A DNA stretch of 62,363 bases from an uncultured Alphaproteobacteria bacterium. Lineage in GTDB: Bacteria > Pseudomonadota > Alphaproteobacteria > Caulobacterales > Caulobacteraceae. Shown here piece after piece: positions 50,768 to 59,870 of this stretch (positions are counted from its first letter, which is position 1; every line of letters begins with the position of its first letter). The notes below the pieces were generated by a model. It was not told the DNA's origin and made no database searches. It was given only the letters and a program-made list of their open reading frames with translations. Position numbers and translations under genes: made by a program. The DNA is taken from assembly GCA_903909375.1 (NCBI GenBank), contig CAIVVM010000059.1:1-62363 (forward strand), written 5' to 3'.

Positions 50768-51271
50768 ATGCCCCCGCAGCCCTGCCGGCCCGAGCCGGCG
50801 CTGAGCTTTGTCAACGAAGTCCCCGAACACGGCCCCGCCATCGAGGCCCTGCTGAACGGTGCCTTCGGCCCCGGCCGTTTCGCCAAGGTCTCCGAGCGGG
50901 TGCGCGAATTCGCCGCTTTTGCGCCGGAGCTGTCCTTCTGCGCCCTTGAGGGCGAGCGTCTGGTCGGTGTTGTGCGCATGTGGCGCGTGATGGCGGGCGA
51001 TCAGCCGATCGTGTTCCTGGGCCCCCTGGCGGTGGACGAGGATGCGCGCAAGCACGGCCTGGGCGCGGAACTCGTCGAGCGCGCCTGCGCCGCCGCCGAG
51101 GCCGCGGGCGAGGCGGCGGTGCTGCTGGTGGGCGACCTGCCGTTCTTCCAGCGGGTGGGGTTTGAGGAGGCTTCGGACGTGATCCTGCCCAGTCCGGTGG
51201 ATCCACGGCGGGTGCTGGTGCGGACGGTCGACCCCGCTCGGAAACTCAACGGGCGCGTGATCGCGCGTTAA
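50768..51271 (+). CDS. GNAT-family N-acetyltransferase (YhbS-like)
   Basis: 167 residues. The acetyl-CoA loop is PLAVDEDARKHGLGAELVERACAAAEAAG near residue 85; VLLVGDLPFFQRVGFEEA follows, as in YhbS-type N-acetyltransferases. Start MPPQPCRPEPALSF. The 202-base gap upstream (50566-50767) is the divergent promoter region with the MFS gene; I see no gene in it. It is convergent with the MazF-like gene, 4 bases away. Confidence 0.85.
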   Translation: MPPQPCRPEPALSFVNEVPEHGPAIEALLNGAFGPGRFAKVSERVREFAAFAPELSFCALEGERLVGVVRMWRVMAGDQPIVFLGPLAVDEDARKHGLGAELVERACAAAEAAGEAAVLLVGDLPFFQRVGFEEASDVILPSPVDPRRVLVRTVDPARKLNGRVIAR

Positions 51272-51275
51272 CGGG

Positions 51276-51602
51276 CTAACGTGGAAGGCCCAGATGGACC
51301 TGGATCGCCTCTTCCAGCCCGGCCATCTCGGCCCGGGACAGGGTCCCTACCTGGTTTTTCAGGCGGCGCTTGTCGGCGGCCATGATCTGATCGCTCATGG
51401 CCTTGCTGGGTTGACCTGAGACGGTGACCGACGCCTCACCGGGATATAGCCGAGCGACGTTGGAGGATAGCGGGACCACGACCACCCGCGACAGGTTGCG
51501 ATTGGCGGCGTCGTTGCTGATGATCACCGCCGGTCGCGTCTTGCGGATTTCGCTGCCGATGGAGGGGTCGAACTCGACCCACCAGATCTCACCGCGCTTC
51601 AT
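51276..51602 (-). CDS. PemK/MazF-type toxin (endoribonuclease)
   Basis: 108 residues from ATG 51602; the longer open frame to 51731 lies within the antitoxin gene. The start [29 protein letters not shown] is canonical MazF/PemK, with [20 protein letters not shown] and the [11 protein letters not shown] helix. MazF enzymes cut mRNA or tRNA to arrest growth. The start overlaps the antitoxin stop by 14 bases. Confidence 0.93.
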   Translation of the reverse strand: MKRGEIWWVEFDPSIGSEIRKTRPAVIISNDAANRNLSRVVVVPLSSNVARLYPGEASVTVSGQPSKAMSDQIMAADKRRLKNQVGTLSRAEMAGLEEAIQVHLGLPR

Positions 51603-51819
51603 CGACGCCGTCGCCGGTAAGGGAGTCGATCCAGTCCGATGCCTCCGCCTCGCGCGCCTGGTCTTCCGCCATCGCCTGGTAGCCGGCGTCCAATGCGTCC
51701 CCGAATACATGCGGCCGGACCAGATCTTCAATGAACTGGCTCATGCGGCGCCTGCCCACGGTCCTGTACAGTCCATCGTAGACCGCCTCATCGAGCGTGA
51801 TCGTCATTCGTTTGTGCAT
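51589..51819 (-). CDS. Antitoxin partner of the MazF-type toxin (ribbon-helix-helix-like)
   Basis: 76 residues from ATG 51819. The N-terminus [21 protein letters not shown] is a ribbon-helix-helix-type beta strand and helix, and [13 protein letters not shown] follows. The acidic C-terminal half ([19 protein letters not shown]) is the part that typically wraps the toxin. Upstream, GCAT occurs three times at 7-base spacing (51816, 51823, 51830), the first covering the start codon; this may be an autoregulatory site. Confidence 0.85.
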   Translation of the reverse strand: MHKRMTITLDEAVYDGLYRTVGRRRMSQFIEDLVRPHVFGDALDAGYQAMAEDQAREAEASDWIDSLTGDGVDEAR

Positions 51820-51902
51820 AACGCATAGTGCATGACGTATCTGGTTCCGGCAACCCCGCCGCCGCGCTTGAGCTGACACTCCGGGACGCCTAGGTTCATG
51901 CC

Positions 51903-52475
51903 ATGGTGAGCACCTCAGACAAGCCCGGCCTGGACGGCGTCGTTGCGGCGGTAAAGCAGGCGCCCGGGCGCGGCCTTCCGCCGGTGCACCTGTGGAACCC
52001 CGCTTACAGCGGCGAGATCGATATCGTCATAAAGCGAGATGGCCGTTGGTTCCACGAGGGCGCGGTGATCGGGCGCGAGGCCATGGTGCGCCTCTTCTCG
52101 ACCATCCTGCGCAAGGACCCTGACGGATTCTGGCTTGTAACGCCGGTCGAGAAGCTGCGGATCTCCGTCGAGGACGCGCCCTTCATTGCGGTCCGCGTGG
52201 ATCGCGACGGCGACAAGCTGCGGTTCCTGACCAACGTCGGCGACGAGGTGGTCGCCGATGCCGACCACCCGATCCGTGTCGAGGTCAGCGCCGATGGCGA
52301 ACCCAGACCCTATCTGCGCGTTCGCGGCGGGCTTGAGGCGCTGATCTCCCGGGCGGTGTTCTACGAACTGGTGGAGATGGCCGAAGACCGCGACACGCCC
52401 GAAGGCCGGCGTCTGGCGATAGAGTCCGGCGGCGTCTGGTTCGCGCTGGGTCCGGCTGAGGCGGCTGACGCGTGA
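51903..52475 (+). CDS. DUF1285 family protein
   Basis: 190 residues matching DUF1285: PPVHLWNPAYSGEIDIVIKRDGRWFHEGAVIGREAMVRLFSTILRKD in the first third and PVEKLRISVEDAPF following. The family is of unknown biochemistry and common in alphaproteobacteria next to CoA-Nudix genes, as here. The stop overlaps the Nudix start by 4 bases. Confidence 0.88.
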   Translation: MVSTSDKPGLDGVVAAVKQAPGRGLPPVHLWNPAYSGEIDIVIKRDGRWFHEGAVIGREAMVRLFSTILRKDPDGFWLVTPVEKLRISVEDAPFIAVRVDRDGDKLRFLTNVGDEVVADADHPIRVEVSADGEPRPYLRVRGGLEALISRAVFYELVEMAEDRDTPEGRRLAIESGGVWFALGPAEAADA

Positions 52476-53107
52476 TGCAGGCGGGTCTGCACGACTGGAT
52501 CAGCGACCGGCTGGAGCCGCTGGACAGTTCGCCGGGTGCGGATGGCCCTCGCGCCTCCGATTTCGACCTCGACCCCGAAAACTGGTCGTCACCGGGAAAG
52601 CCCCTGACGCCTGCGGCGGTTCTGGTCGGTCTGATCGAACGCGACCACGGCCTGAACGTGCTGCTGACCCGTCGTTCCGACAACATGCGCAGCCACACCG
52701 GGCAGGTGGCCTTTCCCGGCGGCCGACAGGATCCGGGTGAAGGGCCCATCCAGACGGCGCTGCGCGAGGCCCATGAGGAAGTCGGCCTCGAGCCACATTT
52801 CGTCAAGCCCATCGGCTTCTCAACGCCCTACCAGACCGGCACGGGCTTCCTGGTGACCCCCGTGGTGGGGTTCATCCGGGCGGGCTTCACACTCACACCC
52901 AATCCGGGCGAGGTGGCCGATATCTTCGAGACCCCGTTCAGCTACCTGATGGACCTCGCCAACTACGAGGAACATGAGCGCGAGCTGCCGTCCGGCGTAA
53001 AACGGCGGTTCTACGCAACGACCCATGAGGCGCAGTACATCTGGGGGGCCACGGCGGGCATGCTCCGGGCGTTGCATGGACGCCTCTACGGAGCGGGGTC
53101 GTCATGA
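52472..53107 (+). CDS. Nudix hydrolase, CoA pyrophosphatase type
   Basis: 211 residues. The Nudix box is GGRQDPGEGPIQTALREAHEEVGL (about residues 88-111), preceded by LLTRRSDNMRSHTGQVAFPGG, which is the CoA-type signature. It hydrolyses CoA, or CoA derivatives, to 4'-phosphopantetheine and ADP. Overlaps both neighbours by 4 bases. Confidence 0.9.
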   Translation: MMQAGLHDWISDRLEPLDSSPGADGPRASDFDLDPENWSSPGKPLTPAAVLVGLIERDHGLNVLLTRRSDNMRSHTGQVAFPGGRQDPGEGPIQTALREAHEEVGLEPHFVKPIGFSTPYQTGTGFLVTPVVGFIRAGFTLTPNPGEVADIFETPFSYLMDLANYEEHERELPSGVKRRFYATTHEAQYIWGATAGMLRALHGRLYGAGSS

Positions 53108-54354
53108 GCGAAGCCCTGGGTCTGCGGCCCTGGATGACCGCGCCGGAAACGGTGGCGGTGTTCGACGCTCTGGAGGCCGAGGGTGGCGAAGGCTGTGCGC
53201 GGTTCGTCGGCGGCTGCGTGCGCAATGCCCTTGTGGGCCGATCCATCGACGATATCGACATCGCTACGACCCTGGCGCCCGAGCGGGTGGTCAAGGCCCT
53301 TAAGGCCGCTGGGCTCGGCGCCGTACCGACCGGTATTGCGCATGGCACCGTCACCGCCGTGTCGAGCCGCAAGCCGCACGAGATCACCACCCTGCGCCGC
53401 GATGTCACCACCGACGGTCGCCGGGCCACGGTCGCCTTTACCGACGACTGGGCTGAGGACGCGCAGCGTCGCGACTTCACCCTGAACGCGCTCTACGCTG
53501 ACCGCGACGGGACGATCTTTGATCCCACAGGACGCGGCGTGGCCGACGGCAGGGCCGGGCGTGTCGTCTTCGTCGGCGCGCCGGAGCAGAGGCTTGGCGA
53601 GGATCACCTCAGGAGCCTGCGATTCTTCCGGTTCCTGGCATGGTTCGGCAAGGGCGCGCCCGACCCCGCTGCGTTGGCCGCCTGCTCGGCGTTCAAGGAT
53701 CAGGTGGAGAGCCTCTCGGCCGAGCGCGTCTCGAAGGAACTACTGAAACTCCTGGCCGCCGATGACCCCCGCGATGCCGTGCGGCTGATGTCCGAGACCG
53801 GCGTTCTGGGGGTGATCCTCAAGGCGCCCGCCAATCTGGCGCGGTTCGCCGCCCTGGTGGAGATCGAGTCCGACCTGCTGTTCGAGACGGACCCGCTGCT
53901 GCGACTCGCCGCCTTGCTGCCGGACGATCAGCTGGCTGCATCGCGGCTGGCCGAACGCCTTCGCCTGTCCAACGTCGATCGCGACCGGCTACAGGCGGCT
54001 TTGGCCCAGAGCCCTGTTCTGAAAAGCTGGATGAGCCCGCGAGAGATCAGGCGTGGCATCTACCGCGCCGGCCTGCCGACCTTCCGCGACCGCGCCAAGC
54101 TGGCCTGGGCCGCCTCGCCGCGCAGCGCCACCACCATGCAGTGGCGCGGCCTGATCGCGCTCGCCGAAGGCTGGGTTGCGCCGACCTTCCCGCTCACCGG
54201 CGAGGATGTCATGAAGGCCGGAGCTCCGAAGGGTCCGATGGTCGGCAAGGTGCTGGCCGAGGTCGAAGACTGGTGGATCGATCACGACTTCCTGGATGAT
54301 CCGATGTCGGCCATCGAAAAGCTGAAAGCGGTGGTGCAGGGGCTGGCCTATTGA
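53104..54354 (+). CDS. CCA tRNA nucleotidyltransferase/poly(A) polymerase family
   Basis: 416 residues with the class II nucleotidyltransferase head: FVGGCVRNALVGRSIDDIDIATT (about residues 36-58, with the two metal Asp), VTAVSSRKPHEITTLRRD near 88 and DAQRRDFTLNALYADRDG near 118. Then the neck and body helices and RSLRFFRFLAWFG near 165. It adds or repairs the tRNA 3' CCA end. Coupled to the Nudix gene upstream and the amidotransferase downstream by 4-base overlaps. Confidence 0.92.
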   Translation: MSEALGLRPWMTAPETVAVFDALEAEGGEGCARFVGGCVRNALVGRSIDDIDIATTLAPERVVKALKAAGLGAVPTGIAHGTVTAVSSRKPHEITTLRRDVTTDGRRATVAFTDDWAEDAQRRDFTLNALYADRDGTIFDPTGRGVADGRAGRVVFVGAPEQRLGEDHLRSLRFFRFLAWFGKGAPDPAALAACSAFKDQVESLSAERVSKELLKLLAADDPRDAVRLMSETGVLGVILKAPANLARFAALVEIESDLLFETDPLLRLAALLPDDQLAASRLAERLRLSNVDRDRLQAALAQSPVLKSWMSPREIRRGIYRAGLPTFRDRAKLAWAASPRSATTMQWRGLIALAEGWVAPTFPLTGEDVMKAGAPKGPMVGKVLAEVEDWWIDHDFLDDPMSAIEKLKAVVQGLAY

Positions 54355-55049
54355 AAGTCGGTATCCTCAAGACCGGCCGTCCGCCGAAACCCGCGATCGA
54401 CGCGTTCGGGACTTACCCCGACATGTTCATGCGGCTACTGGGCCCCGAGGCCTACGACTGGCGCACATACGAGGTGGATGGCGGCGAACTGCCTGCCGCG
54501 CCTGAGGATTGCGCCGCCTATATCGTCACCGGCTCGGCGGCGGGGGTCTATGAAACCGACCCCTGGATCGGCGCGTTGCTGGACTTCCTGCGCGCCGCCA
54601 GGGGGCGGACAAAGCTGGTCGGGGTCTGCTTCGGCCATCAGGCCATGGCCCAGGCCTTTGGCGGCAAGGTGATCAAGTCTCCCAAGGGCTGGGGCATCGG
54701 CGCCCACGACTATGAGGTGGTGGGCCGCGCGCCCTGGATGGATCAGCCAGCGTCGGCGATCCGGCTGCCGGCCTCCCATCAGGATCAGGTGGTGGAATTG
54801 CCGCCCGGCGCCGAGGTGATCGTGTCCAGCGCCTTCACCCCGATGGCGGGCCTCGTCTGGACTGACCATTCGGCGATCTCGATCCAGCCGCACCCCGAGT
54901 TCGACCCAGCCTATGCGGCGGCCCTGATCGAGGCGCGGCGGGGCAGGGTCTATGCGGATGACGAGGCGGATCGGGCGGTGGCCAGTTTCGCAGGTCCCGA
55001 CGACCGCGAACGGGTGGGGCGCTGGATCGGGGCGTTCCTGCGAGGTTAG
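54351..55049 (+). CDS. Type 1 glutamine amidotransferase
   Basis: 232 residues starting at TTG 54351. The nucleophile elbow GVCFGHQAMAQAFGG (Cys near residue 86) and IQPHPEF (His/Glu, near 176) complete the catalytic triad. YIVTGSAAGVYE precedes. Such stand-alone proteins act on gamma-glutamyl compounds or as amidotransferase domains of GMP-synthase type; the reaction is unknown. Its end overlaps the convergent PIN gene by 4 bases. Confidence 0.87.
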   Translation: MKVGILKTGRPPKPAIDAFGTYPDMFMRLLGPEAYDWRTYEVDGGELPAAPEDCAAYIVTGSAAGVYETDPWIGALLDFLRAARGRTKLVGVCFGHQAMAQAFGGKVIKSPKGWGIGAHDYEVVGRAPWMDQPASAIRLPASHQDQVVELPPGAEVIVSSAFTPMAGLVWTDHSAISIQPHPEFDPAYAAALIEARRGRVYADDEADRAVASFAGPDDRERVGRWIGAFLRG

Positions 55050-55453
55050 GCGTCGAGGAAGGGGTTGCGGATTGTCAGGCCGCCGATGACCTGGCCGTGC
55101 TGGAGGTCCTCGGTGAAAACGACATCGCAGCCTGCCTGCTCCGCTGCCGCGAGGATCGTAGCATCGTAGATGTTGATCTGGCGCCGCCGCGCGATGGCCG
55201 TGGCGCGAGCCTGGGTTTCCGACGTCATGGGCACGACGGTCAGGTCCGAACGAAACAGGTCGAGCCATGCTTCTACGGCATCCCAGTCGAGCGATTGCTT
55301 GCGACGTGTGACACTCACAAACTCGTTCAGCACCTGAACACTGACACAGCCACCGGCGGCCATGATCGCCGCCGACCGCTGCGCACGCGCCGATTCAGAT
55401 GCGATCAGGTAAACTAGGACGTTTGTGTCGAAGAAGGGCCTACTCGTAGCCAC
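55046..55453 (-). CDS. PIN-domain toxin (VapC type)
   Basis: About 135 residues from GTG 55453, which follows GAGGA at 11 bases; ATG 55465 has no such site. The PIN carboxylates are visible: Asp in FFDTNVLVYL, Glu in VQVLNEFVSV, Asp in NIYDATILAAAEQAGCDVVFTEDLQHG. RNase toxins of this type cleave tRNA or rRNA. The start overlaps the antitoxin gene by 14 bases. Confidence 0.88.
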   Translation of the reverse strand: MATSRPFFDTNVLVYLIASESARAQRSAAIMAAGGCVSVQVLNEFVSVTRRKQSLDWDAVEAWLDLFRSDLTVVPMTSETQARATAIARRRQINIYDATILAAAEQAGCDVVFTEDLQHGQVIGGLTIRNPFLDA

Positions 55454-55682
55454 GCCGCACCGCATCCTCGCGACTGAAACGATAGCCCTCCGGCAGTCGG
55501 CCCTTGTAGGTTTCGCGCAGATGCCTGATCCACTCGGCCGTGTCACGGCGTCTGCGCAGTTTCACCTCGCCATCAGGAGTATGTTCGAAGGCGATGTCGT
55601 CGCCCTCCGCGAAACCCAACGCTTCGGCGGTTTCTTTGGGAAGCCGGACAGCCAGGCTGTTGCCCCACTTGGCGACTTTCAT
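55440..55682 (-). CDS. AbrB/SpoVT-fold antitoxin
   Basis: 80 residues from ATG 55682, preceded by GGAG 6 bases upstream; an ATG at 55694 lies inside the operator arm and is less likely. KVAKWGNSLAVRLPKETAEALGFAEGDDI is the swapped-hairpin AbrB DNA-binding domain, and the C-terminal half (RRRRDTAEWIRHLRETYKG) is the probable toxin-binding part. Pairs with the PIN toxin. Confidence 0.9.
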   Translation of the reverse strand: MKVAKWGNSLAVRLPKETAEALGFAEGDDIAFEHTPDGEVKLRRRRDTAEWIRHLRETYKGRLPEGYRFSREDAVRRGYE

Positions 55683-55692
55683 GAGCGGCTCC

Positions 55693-55721
55693 ATGATATA
55701 CGTGGGTCAAATGTATATCAT
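55693..55721. promoter_or_regulatory. Perfect 9-bp inverted repeat, operator of AbrB-PIN toxin-antitoxin operon
   Basis: ATGATATAC (55693-55701) and GTATATCAT (55713-55721) are perfect inverted copies separated by 11 bases, immediately upstream of the antitoxin start. AT-rich and at the position where a toxin-antitoxin operon normally has its autoregulatory site. The arms include likely -10-like sequence. Confidence 0.6.
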
Positions 55722-55784
55722 ATGTGATGGCGTCGCACCAGCCGCCATGCGGTTAACTGATAGAAAGGTGGGATCGTCCACCGG

Positions 55785-56320
55785 TCAGTTTGGGCCTGGG
55801 TAGAGGATCGACTGCTCCGACATCAGATAGGGTCCGAAGCAATGCCACACGCTGTAGAAAGCCAATCCGAAGAGAATCGGCGCGAGCCAGCCATGTCTTC
55901 GAAACTCCTGCGCTTCAAAGAGGTTCGCCGCAAAAGTCAGGATGAACAGGCCGGTCAGGGCCGCCGCCATGCCGGGACGGGCGAGAGCCAGCTGGCTTGC
56001 AGGTTCAATGAGAGACGTGAGCAGGGCGGCCCCAAAGAGGATCCCAGCGCCCCCTGAGGTGAACAGGATCCGACGCCATGCCTCGGCGTTACGAACTTCC
56101 GGAGCTGACGGAAGACCGGCGCGACTGGCAAGTGCGACCCCGGTGATCCCGAGCAACAGGATCACGGTCACCGGCAGGGGGTGTAGCAGCTGCGCCTGAG
56201 ACGGATGGGCACGGGCCAAGGCTGAACCTTGAACGCAGCTACGGCAGCCACAGTGGCGAGCGCGGGTCCCACAGCAAAGTACAGGGCGTCGCGCCGTGCC
56301 AGAGAAGATGCAGACGCCAT
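55785..56320 (-). pseudogene. Frameshifted membrane-protein gene
   Basis: The best start is ATG 56320 (preceded by GAGG at 9 bases) and gives ASASSLARRDALYFAVGPALA..., a sensible N-terminal membrane segment, but this frame stops at 56168 after 50 codons. The next frame carries the rest, from about HPLPVTVILLLGITG on, with three or four more hydrophobic segments (GGAGILFGAALL, GMAAALTGLFILTFAANLF, APILFGLAFYSVWHCFG), and ends at 55785. A one-base indel between about 56170 and 56270 would fuse them. Either a real frameshift mutation or a sequencing/assembly error. Function unknown. Confidence 0.65.
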
Positions 56321-56421
56321 GCGATACGACCTCAAGGAGCGGTGATGGTCCGATCAACCTTCGCGATTGTCCAATCAATGAACTGCGGGCGAGCCGCAGT
56401 TAGCCAAGCCGACCCACCCCC

Positions 56422-57300
56422 TTACGTCCAAGCCACCATCGGCGGCATCGAACTCAGGATCGTCTCGATGTTCCCCCCTGCTTTCAGCCCGAACATCGTC
56501 CCCCGGTCGTAGAGCAGGTTGAACTCCACATACCGCCCCCGGCGCACCAGTTGCTCGGCGCGCTCCGCCTCGGTCCAGGGCTCGCCCATGTGGGCCCGCA
56601 CGATCTTCGGATAGACGTCCAGGAAGGCCTCGCCGACCGCCTGGGTGAAGGCGAAGTCCTTTTCGAAGTCGCCTGAGTTGTGGCGGTCGTAGAAGATGCC
56701 GCCGATGCCGCGCATCTCCTGGCGGTGGGGCAGGTAGAAGTACTCGTCGCACCAGGCCTTGTACTTGGCGTACCACTCGGGATCGAAGGGGTCGCACGCG
56801 GCCTTCATGGCGGCGTGGAACAGGACAGTGTCCGGCGCTTCCTGCGTGCGTTGAACCGCCAGCATGGGCGTCAGGTCCGCGCCGCCGCCGAACCAGCTCT
56901 CCGCCGTCGACAGGAAGCGGGTGTTCATGTGCACCGTCGGAACGTGCGGACTCACCGGGTGGATGATAAGGCTGATGCTGGCCGAGACGTAGGACGGGTC
57001 CTTGTCGGCGCCCGGCATGGTGGCGGCCATTTCAGGCGAGAATTTCGCCAGCGCCGCCGACGTGTGAATGCCGGCCTTTTCAATCAGCCGTCCACGCAAG
57101 TGTCCGCCGATGCCGCCGCCGACGCCGGTCTCCCGCGTCCAGGGTCGGAGCTCGAAACGGCCAGGAGCGCCAGGGTAGAGCTCGTCGGAGGCCTCATCTT
57201 CCAGCTGCTCAAGCGCAGCGATGATGCGCTGCTGCAGGGTTTCGAACCACACCTTGCTGCGGTCGCGGCGGGCAAGGATTTCGGGAGGAAGGCTGGACAT
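56422..57300 (-). CDS. hemF: Oxygen-dependent coproporphyrinogen III oxidase
   Basis: 292 residues. Signature segments: SLIIHPVSPHVPTVHMNTRF (about residue 110), WFGGGADLTPML (135), WCDEYFYLPHR (184), RGIGGIFYDRHN, RRGRYVEFNLLYDRGTMFGL (255) and ETILSSMPP at the end. It converts coproporphyrinogen III to protoporphyrinogen IX using O2 in haem synthesis. It lies 7 bases downstream of trmL on the same strand. Confidence 0.96.
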   Translation of the reverse strand: MSSLPPEILARRDRSKVWFETLQQRIIAALEQLEDEASDELYPGAPGRFELRPWTRETGVGGGIGGHLRGRLIEKAGIHTSAALAKFSPEMAATMPGADKDPSYVSASISLIIHPVSPHVPTVHMNTRFLSTAESWFGGGADLTPMLAVQRTQEAPDTVLFHAAMKAACDPFDPEWYAKYKAWCDEYFYLPHRQEMRGIGGIFYDRHNSGDFEKDFAFTQAVGEAFLDVYPKIVRAHMGEPWTEAERAEQLVRRGRYVEFNLLYDRGTMFGLKAGGNIETILSSMPPMVAWT

Positions 57301-57307
57301 GCCGGAT

Positions 57308-57775
57308 CTAGAACCTGCTGATGGGGGGAAACGCCTTGATCTGCCGCAATGCCTCGCCCAGCGCCAGCGTCGCCGCGGTGACGACGTTCAATGAACGCGC
57401 GCCGGCTGCCATGGGGATACAAAGCTGCGCATCAGCTGCGGCATGAACTTCATCGGGCGCCCCGGCGCTCTCGCGACCAAACAACAGGACGTCGTGGGGC
57501 CTGAACGCGAAATCGTGGAAGGAATGCGCACTGCGCGTCGTGAACAGCACAAGGCGACCGGATCGGCTTGGATTTGCTTGAAAAACAGACCAGCTGGGAA
57601 AGCGTTTCACCTCGGCGATGCCCCCGTAATCCATCGCTGCACGACGCACGGCGGCGTCGCCAAGAGGGAACCCGCAGGGCTCGATCACGTCCAGAGACAC
57701 CCCCAGACAGGCGGTCAGACGGATCGCGGCGCCAAGGTTTTGCGGAATGTCCGGTTGAAAAAGGGCCAAACGCAT
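57308..57775 (-). CDS. trmL: tRNA (cytidine(34)-2'-O)-methyltransferase
   Basis: 155 residues from ATG 57775, the length typical of TrmL; upstream in-frame starts (57793, 57877) would only extend it. SPOUT features: LALFQPDIPQNLGAAIRLTACLG (about 3-25), DYGGIAEV, LLFGRESAGAPDEVHAAAD (about 97) and RSLNVVTAATLALGEALRQ, which forms the SAM-binding knot. It methylates the wobble base of tRNA-Leu. Confidence 0.93.
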   Translation of the reverse strand: MRLALFQPDIPQNLGAAIRLTACLGVSLDVIEPCGFPLGDAAVRRAAMDYGGIAEVKRFPSWSVFQANPSRSGRLVLFTTRSAHSFHDFAFRPHDVLLFGRESAGAPDEVHAAADAQLCIPMAAGARSLNVVTAATLALGEALRQIKAFPPISRF

Positions 57776-57983
57776 TCTAAGGCCATCCGCCATCGGCTGT
57801 CGCTGGGGCGCGGGAATACGAATCGGGGCAAGGCGGACACGTCGTTCGCATGGGTCCTGATATACAGTGTTCCTCAATCCGGCTCTTCCGGAACCGGTTC
57901 TTGTCCCGCCAAAGGACGAGAATCGCTAAGTCTCAGGCCCTCCGGGTTCGTCCGCAGGGCCCCTATCGAAGGGTAGCTTCAAG

Positions 57984-58538
57984 GTGGCCAGCACCGTCGT
58001 GGGCGAATCTCCCGACCCGCACGCTCCGGGCGAAGACCCGAACCGTCGCGACTTCATTCACATTGCCGTCGTGGCGGCGGCAGCAGGCGCTGCCGTCGGG
58101 ATCGGCTGGCCTCTGGTCAACCAGATGAACCCGGCCGGCGATACGCTGGCGCTGGCGTCCATCGAGTTCGACCTCAGCAAGGTCGCAGCCGGTCAGCAGG
58201 TCGTACTGAAATGGCGCGGCAAACCGCTCTTCGTGCGCAACCGCACCCCGGCCGAGATCGCCAAGGCGGTGGCGACGCCGTTGGGTGACCTTCCTGACCC
58301 GCAGACGGACGACGCGCGCCACAAGCCCGGCAAGCCCGAGTGGCTGGTTCTGATCGGCACCTGCACGCACCTCGGCTGCGTGCCGACCTTTGGCGGCGGC
58401 GACTATGGTGGCTGGTTCTGTCCTTGCCACGGGTCGCACTACGACACGTCTGGCCGGATCCGTAAGGGTCCTGCGCCGAAGAACCTGGAAGTGCCGACCT
58501 ATGCCTTCCTGAGCGACACCAAAGTGAAGATCGGCTGA
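57984..58538 (+). CDS. petA: Ubiquinol-cytochrome c reductase iron-sulfur subunit (Rieske)
   Basis: 184 residues from GTG 57984. The N-terminal part has [24 protein letters not shown], a twin-arginine-type signal anchor. The Rieske cluster motifs are CTHLGC (about residue 127) and CPCHGSHYD (about 148). It carries electrons from ubiquinol in the bc1 complex. First gene of petABC, 5 bases before petB. Confidence 0.96.
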   Translation: MASTVVGESPDPHAPGEDPNRRDFIHIAVVAAAAGAAVGIGWPLVNQMNPAGDTLALASIEFDLSKVAAGQQVVLKWRGKPLFVRNRTPAEIAKAVATPLGDLPDPQTDDARHKPGKPEWLVLIGTCTHLGCVPTFGGGDYGGWFCPCHGSHYDTSGRIRKGPAPKNLEVPTYAFLSDTKVKIG

Positions 58539-58543
58539 CAGAG

Positions 58544-59863
58544 ATGAGCGGACACTCCACTTACGAACCCAAGAGCGGCTTCGAGCGCTGGCTCGATGTG
58601 CGCCTGCCGATCGTGCGTCTGATGAACGACACGATCGTGACCTTCCCGACGCCGAAGAACCTGAACTACTGGTTCACCTTCGGCGGCATCCTGGCCCTTG
58701 TGCTGGGCCTGCAGATCGTCACCGGCATCGTGCTGGCCATGCACTACGTGCCGAACGCCGATATGGCCTTCGCCTCCGTCGAGCGTATCATGCGTGACGT
58801 CAACTATGGTTGGCTCATCCGCTACATGCACTCAAACGGCGCCTCGATGTTCTTCCTGGCGGTCTATCTCCACATGTTCCGCGGCCTCTACTACGGCTCC
58901 TACAAGGCCCCGCGGGAGGTGCTCTGGATCCTGGGCTGCACGATCTACCTGGTGATGATCATCACCGCCTTCATGGGCTACGTCCTGCCCTGGGGCCAGA
59001 TGAGCTTCCACGGCGCGGTCGTGATCACCAATCTGGTAGGCTCGCTGCCCATCGTTGGTGGGCCGATCACGACCTGGCTCTGGGGCGGGTTTGCGGTGGA
59101 TAACGCCACGCTGAACCGCTTCTTCTCGCTGCACTACCTTTTGCCGTTCGTGATTGCGGGTCTTGTGATCCTGCACATCTGGGCGCTGCACGTGACGGGG
59201 AACAACAACCCGACCGGCGTCAATGTGAAGTCCGAGAACGATACCGTGCCCTTCCACCCGTATTATACGGTGAAGGACGGGTTCGCGATCGGGGTGTTCC
59301 TGCTGCTCTACATGAGCTTCGTTTTCTACAATCCGAACGCGCTTGGCGACCCGGTGAACTATGTTCCCGCCAACCCGCTGGTCACCCCGGCGCACATTGT
59401 GCCGGAGTGGTATCTGCTGCCGTTCTACGCGATCCTGCGCGCGGTGCCGGACAAGCTGGGTGGCGTGATCCTGATGTTCGGCGCCATCGCGGTGCTGTTC
59501 CTGCTGCCCTGGCTGGATACGTCCAAGGTGCGCTCCATGCGCTACCGACCGACGGCGCGGCTCTACTTCTTCATCTTCGTGTTCGTGTCGCTGGTTCTGG
59601 GGTACTGCGGCGGGCAACTGCCGGATGGTCAGGTGATCCCCGGTCTGTCTGGCCTAGTTCTTCTGGACGCGGACATCAACAGCTTCGTCTGGCTTAGCCG
59701 CGTTGCGACGCTCTACTATTTTGCCTACTTCCTGATCATCCTGCCGATGCTCGGCTTGACCGAGACACCACTGCCGGTGCCGGAATCCATTTCCGACCCC
59801 GTCCTGTCGCATCCCGCCTCGACGCCCGTTGGCGCCATGGCGGCGCCTGAAAAGAGGGGCTGA
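58544..59863 (+). CDS. petB: Cytochrome b subunit of bc1 complex
   Basis: 439 residues with eight or more transmembrane helices. Haem ligands and quinol-site motifs are visible: [40 protein letters not shown] (His ligands), [39 protein letters not shown] and [13 protein letters not shown] (the PEWY region). A typical alphaproteobacterial single-chain cytochrome b. Located between petA and petC. Confidence 0.97.
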   Translation: MSGHSTYEPKSGFERWLDVRLPIVRLMNDTIVTFPTPKNLNYWFTFGGILALVLGLQIVTGIVLAMHYVPNADMAFASVERIMRDVNYGWLIRYMHSNGASMFFLAVYLHMFRGLYYGSYKAPREVLWILGCTIYLVMIITAFMGYVLPWGQMSFHGAVVITNLVGSLPIVGGPITTWLWGGFAVDNATLNRFFSLHYLLPFVIAGLVILHIWALHVTGNNNPTGVNVKSENDTVPFHPYYTVKDGFAIGVFLLLYMSFVFYNPNALGDPVNYVPANPLVTPAHIVPEWYLLPFYAILRAVPDKLGGVILMFGAIAVLFLLPWLDTSKVRSMRYRPTARLYFFIFVFVSLVLGYCGGQLPDGQVIPGLSGLVLLDADINSFVWLSRVATLYYFAYFLIILPMLGLTETPLPVPESISDPVLSHPASTPVGAMAAPEKRG

Positions 59864-59870
59864 GCCTAAG

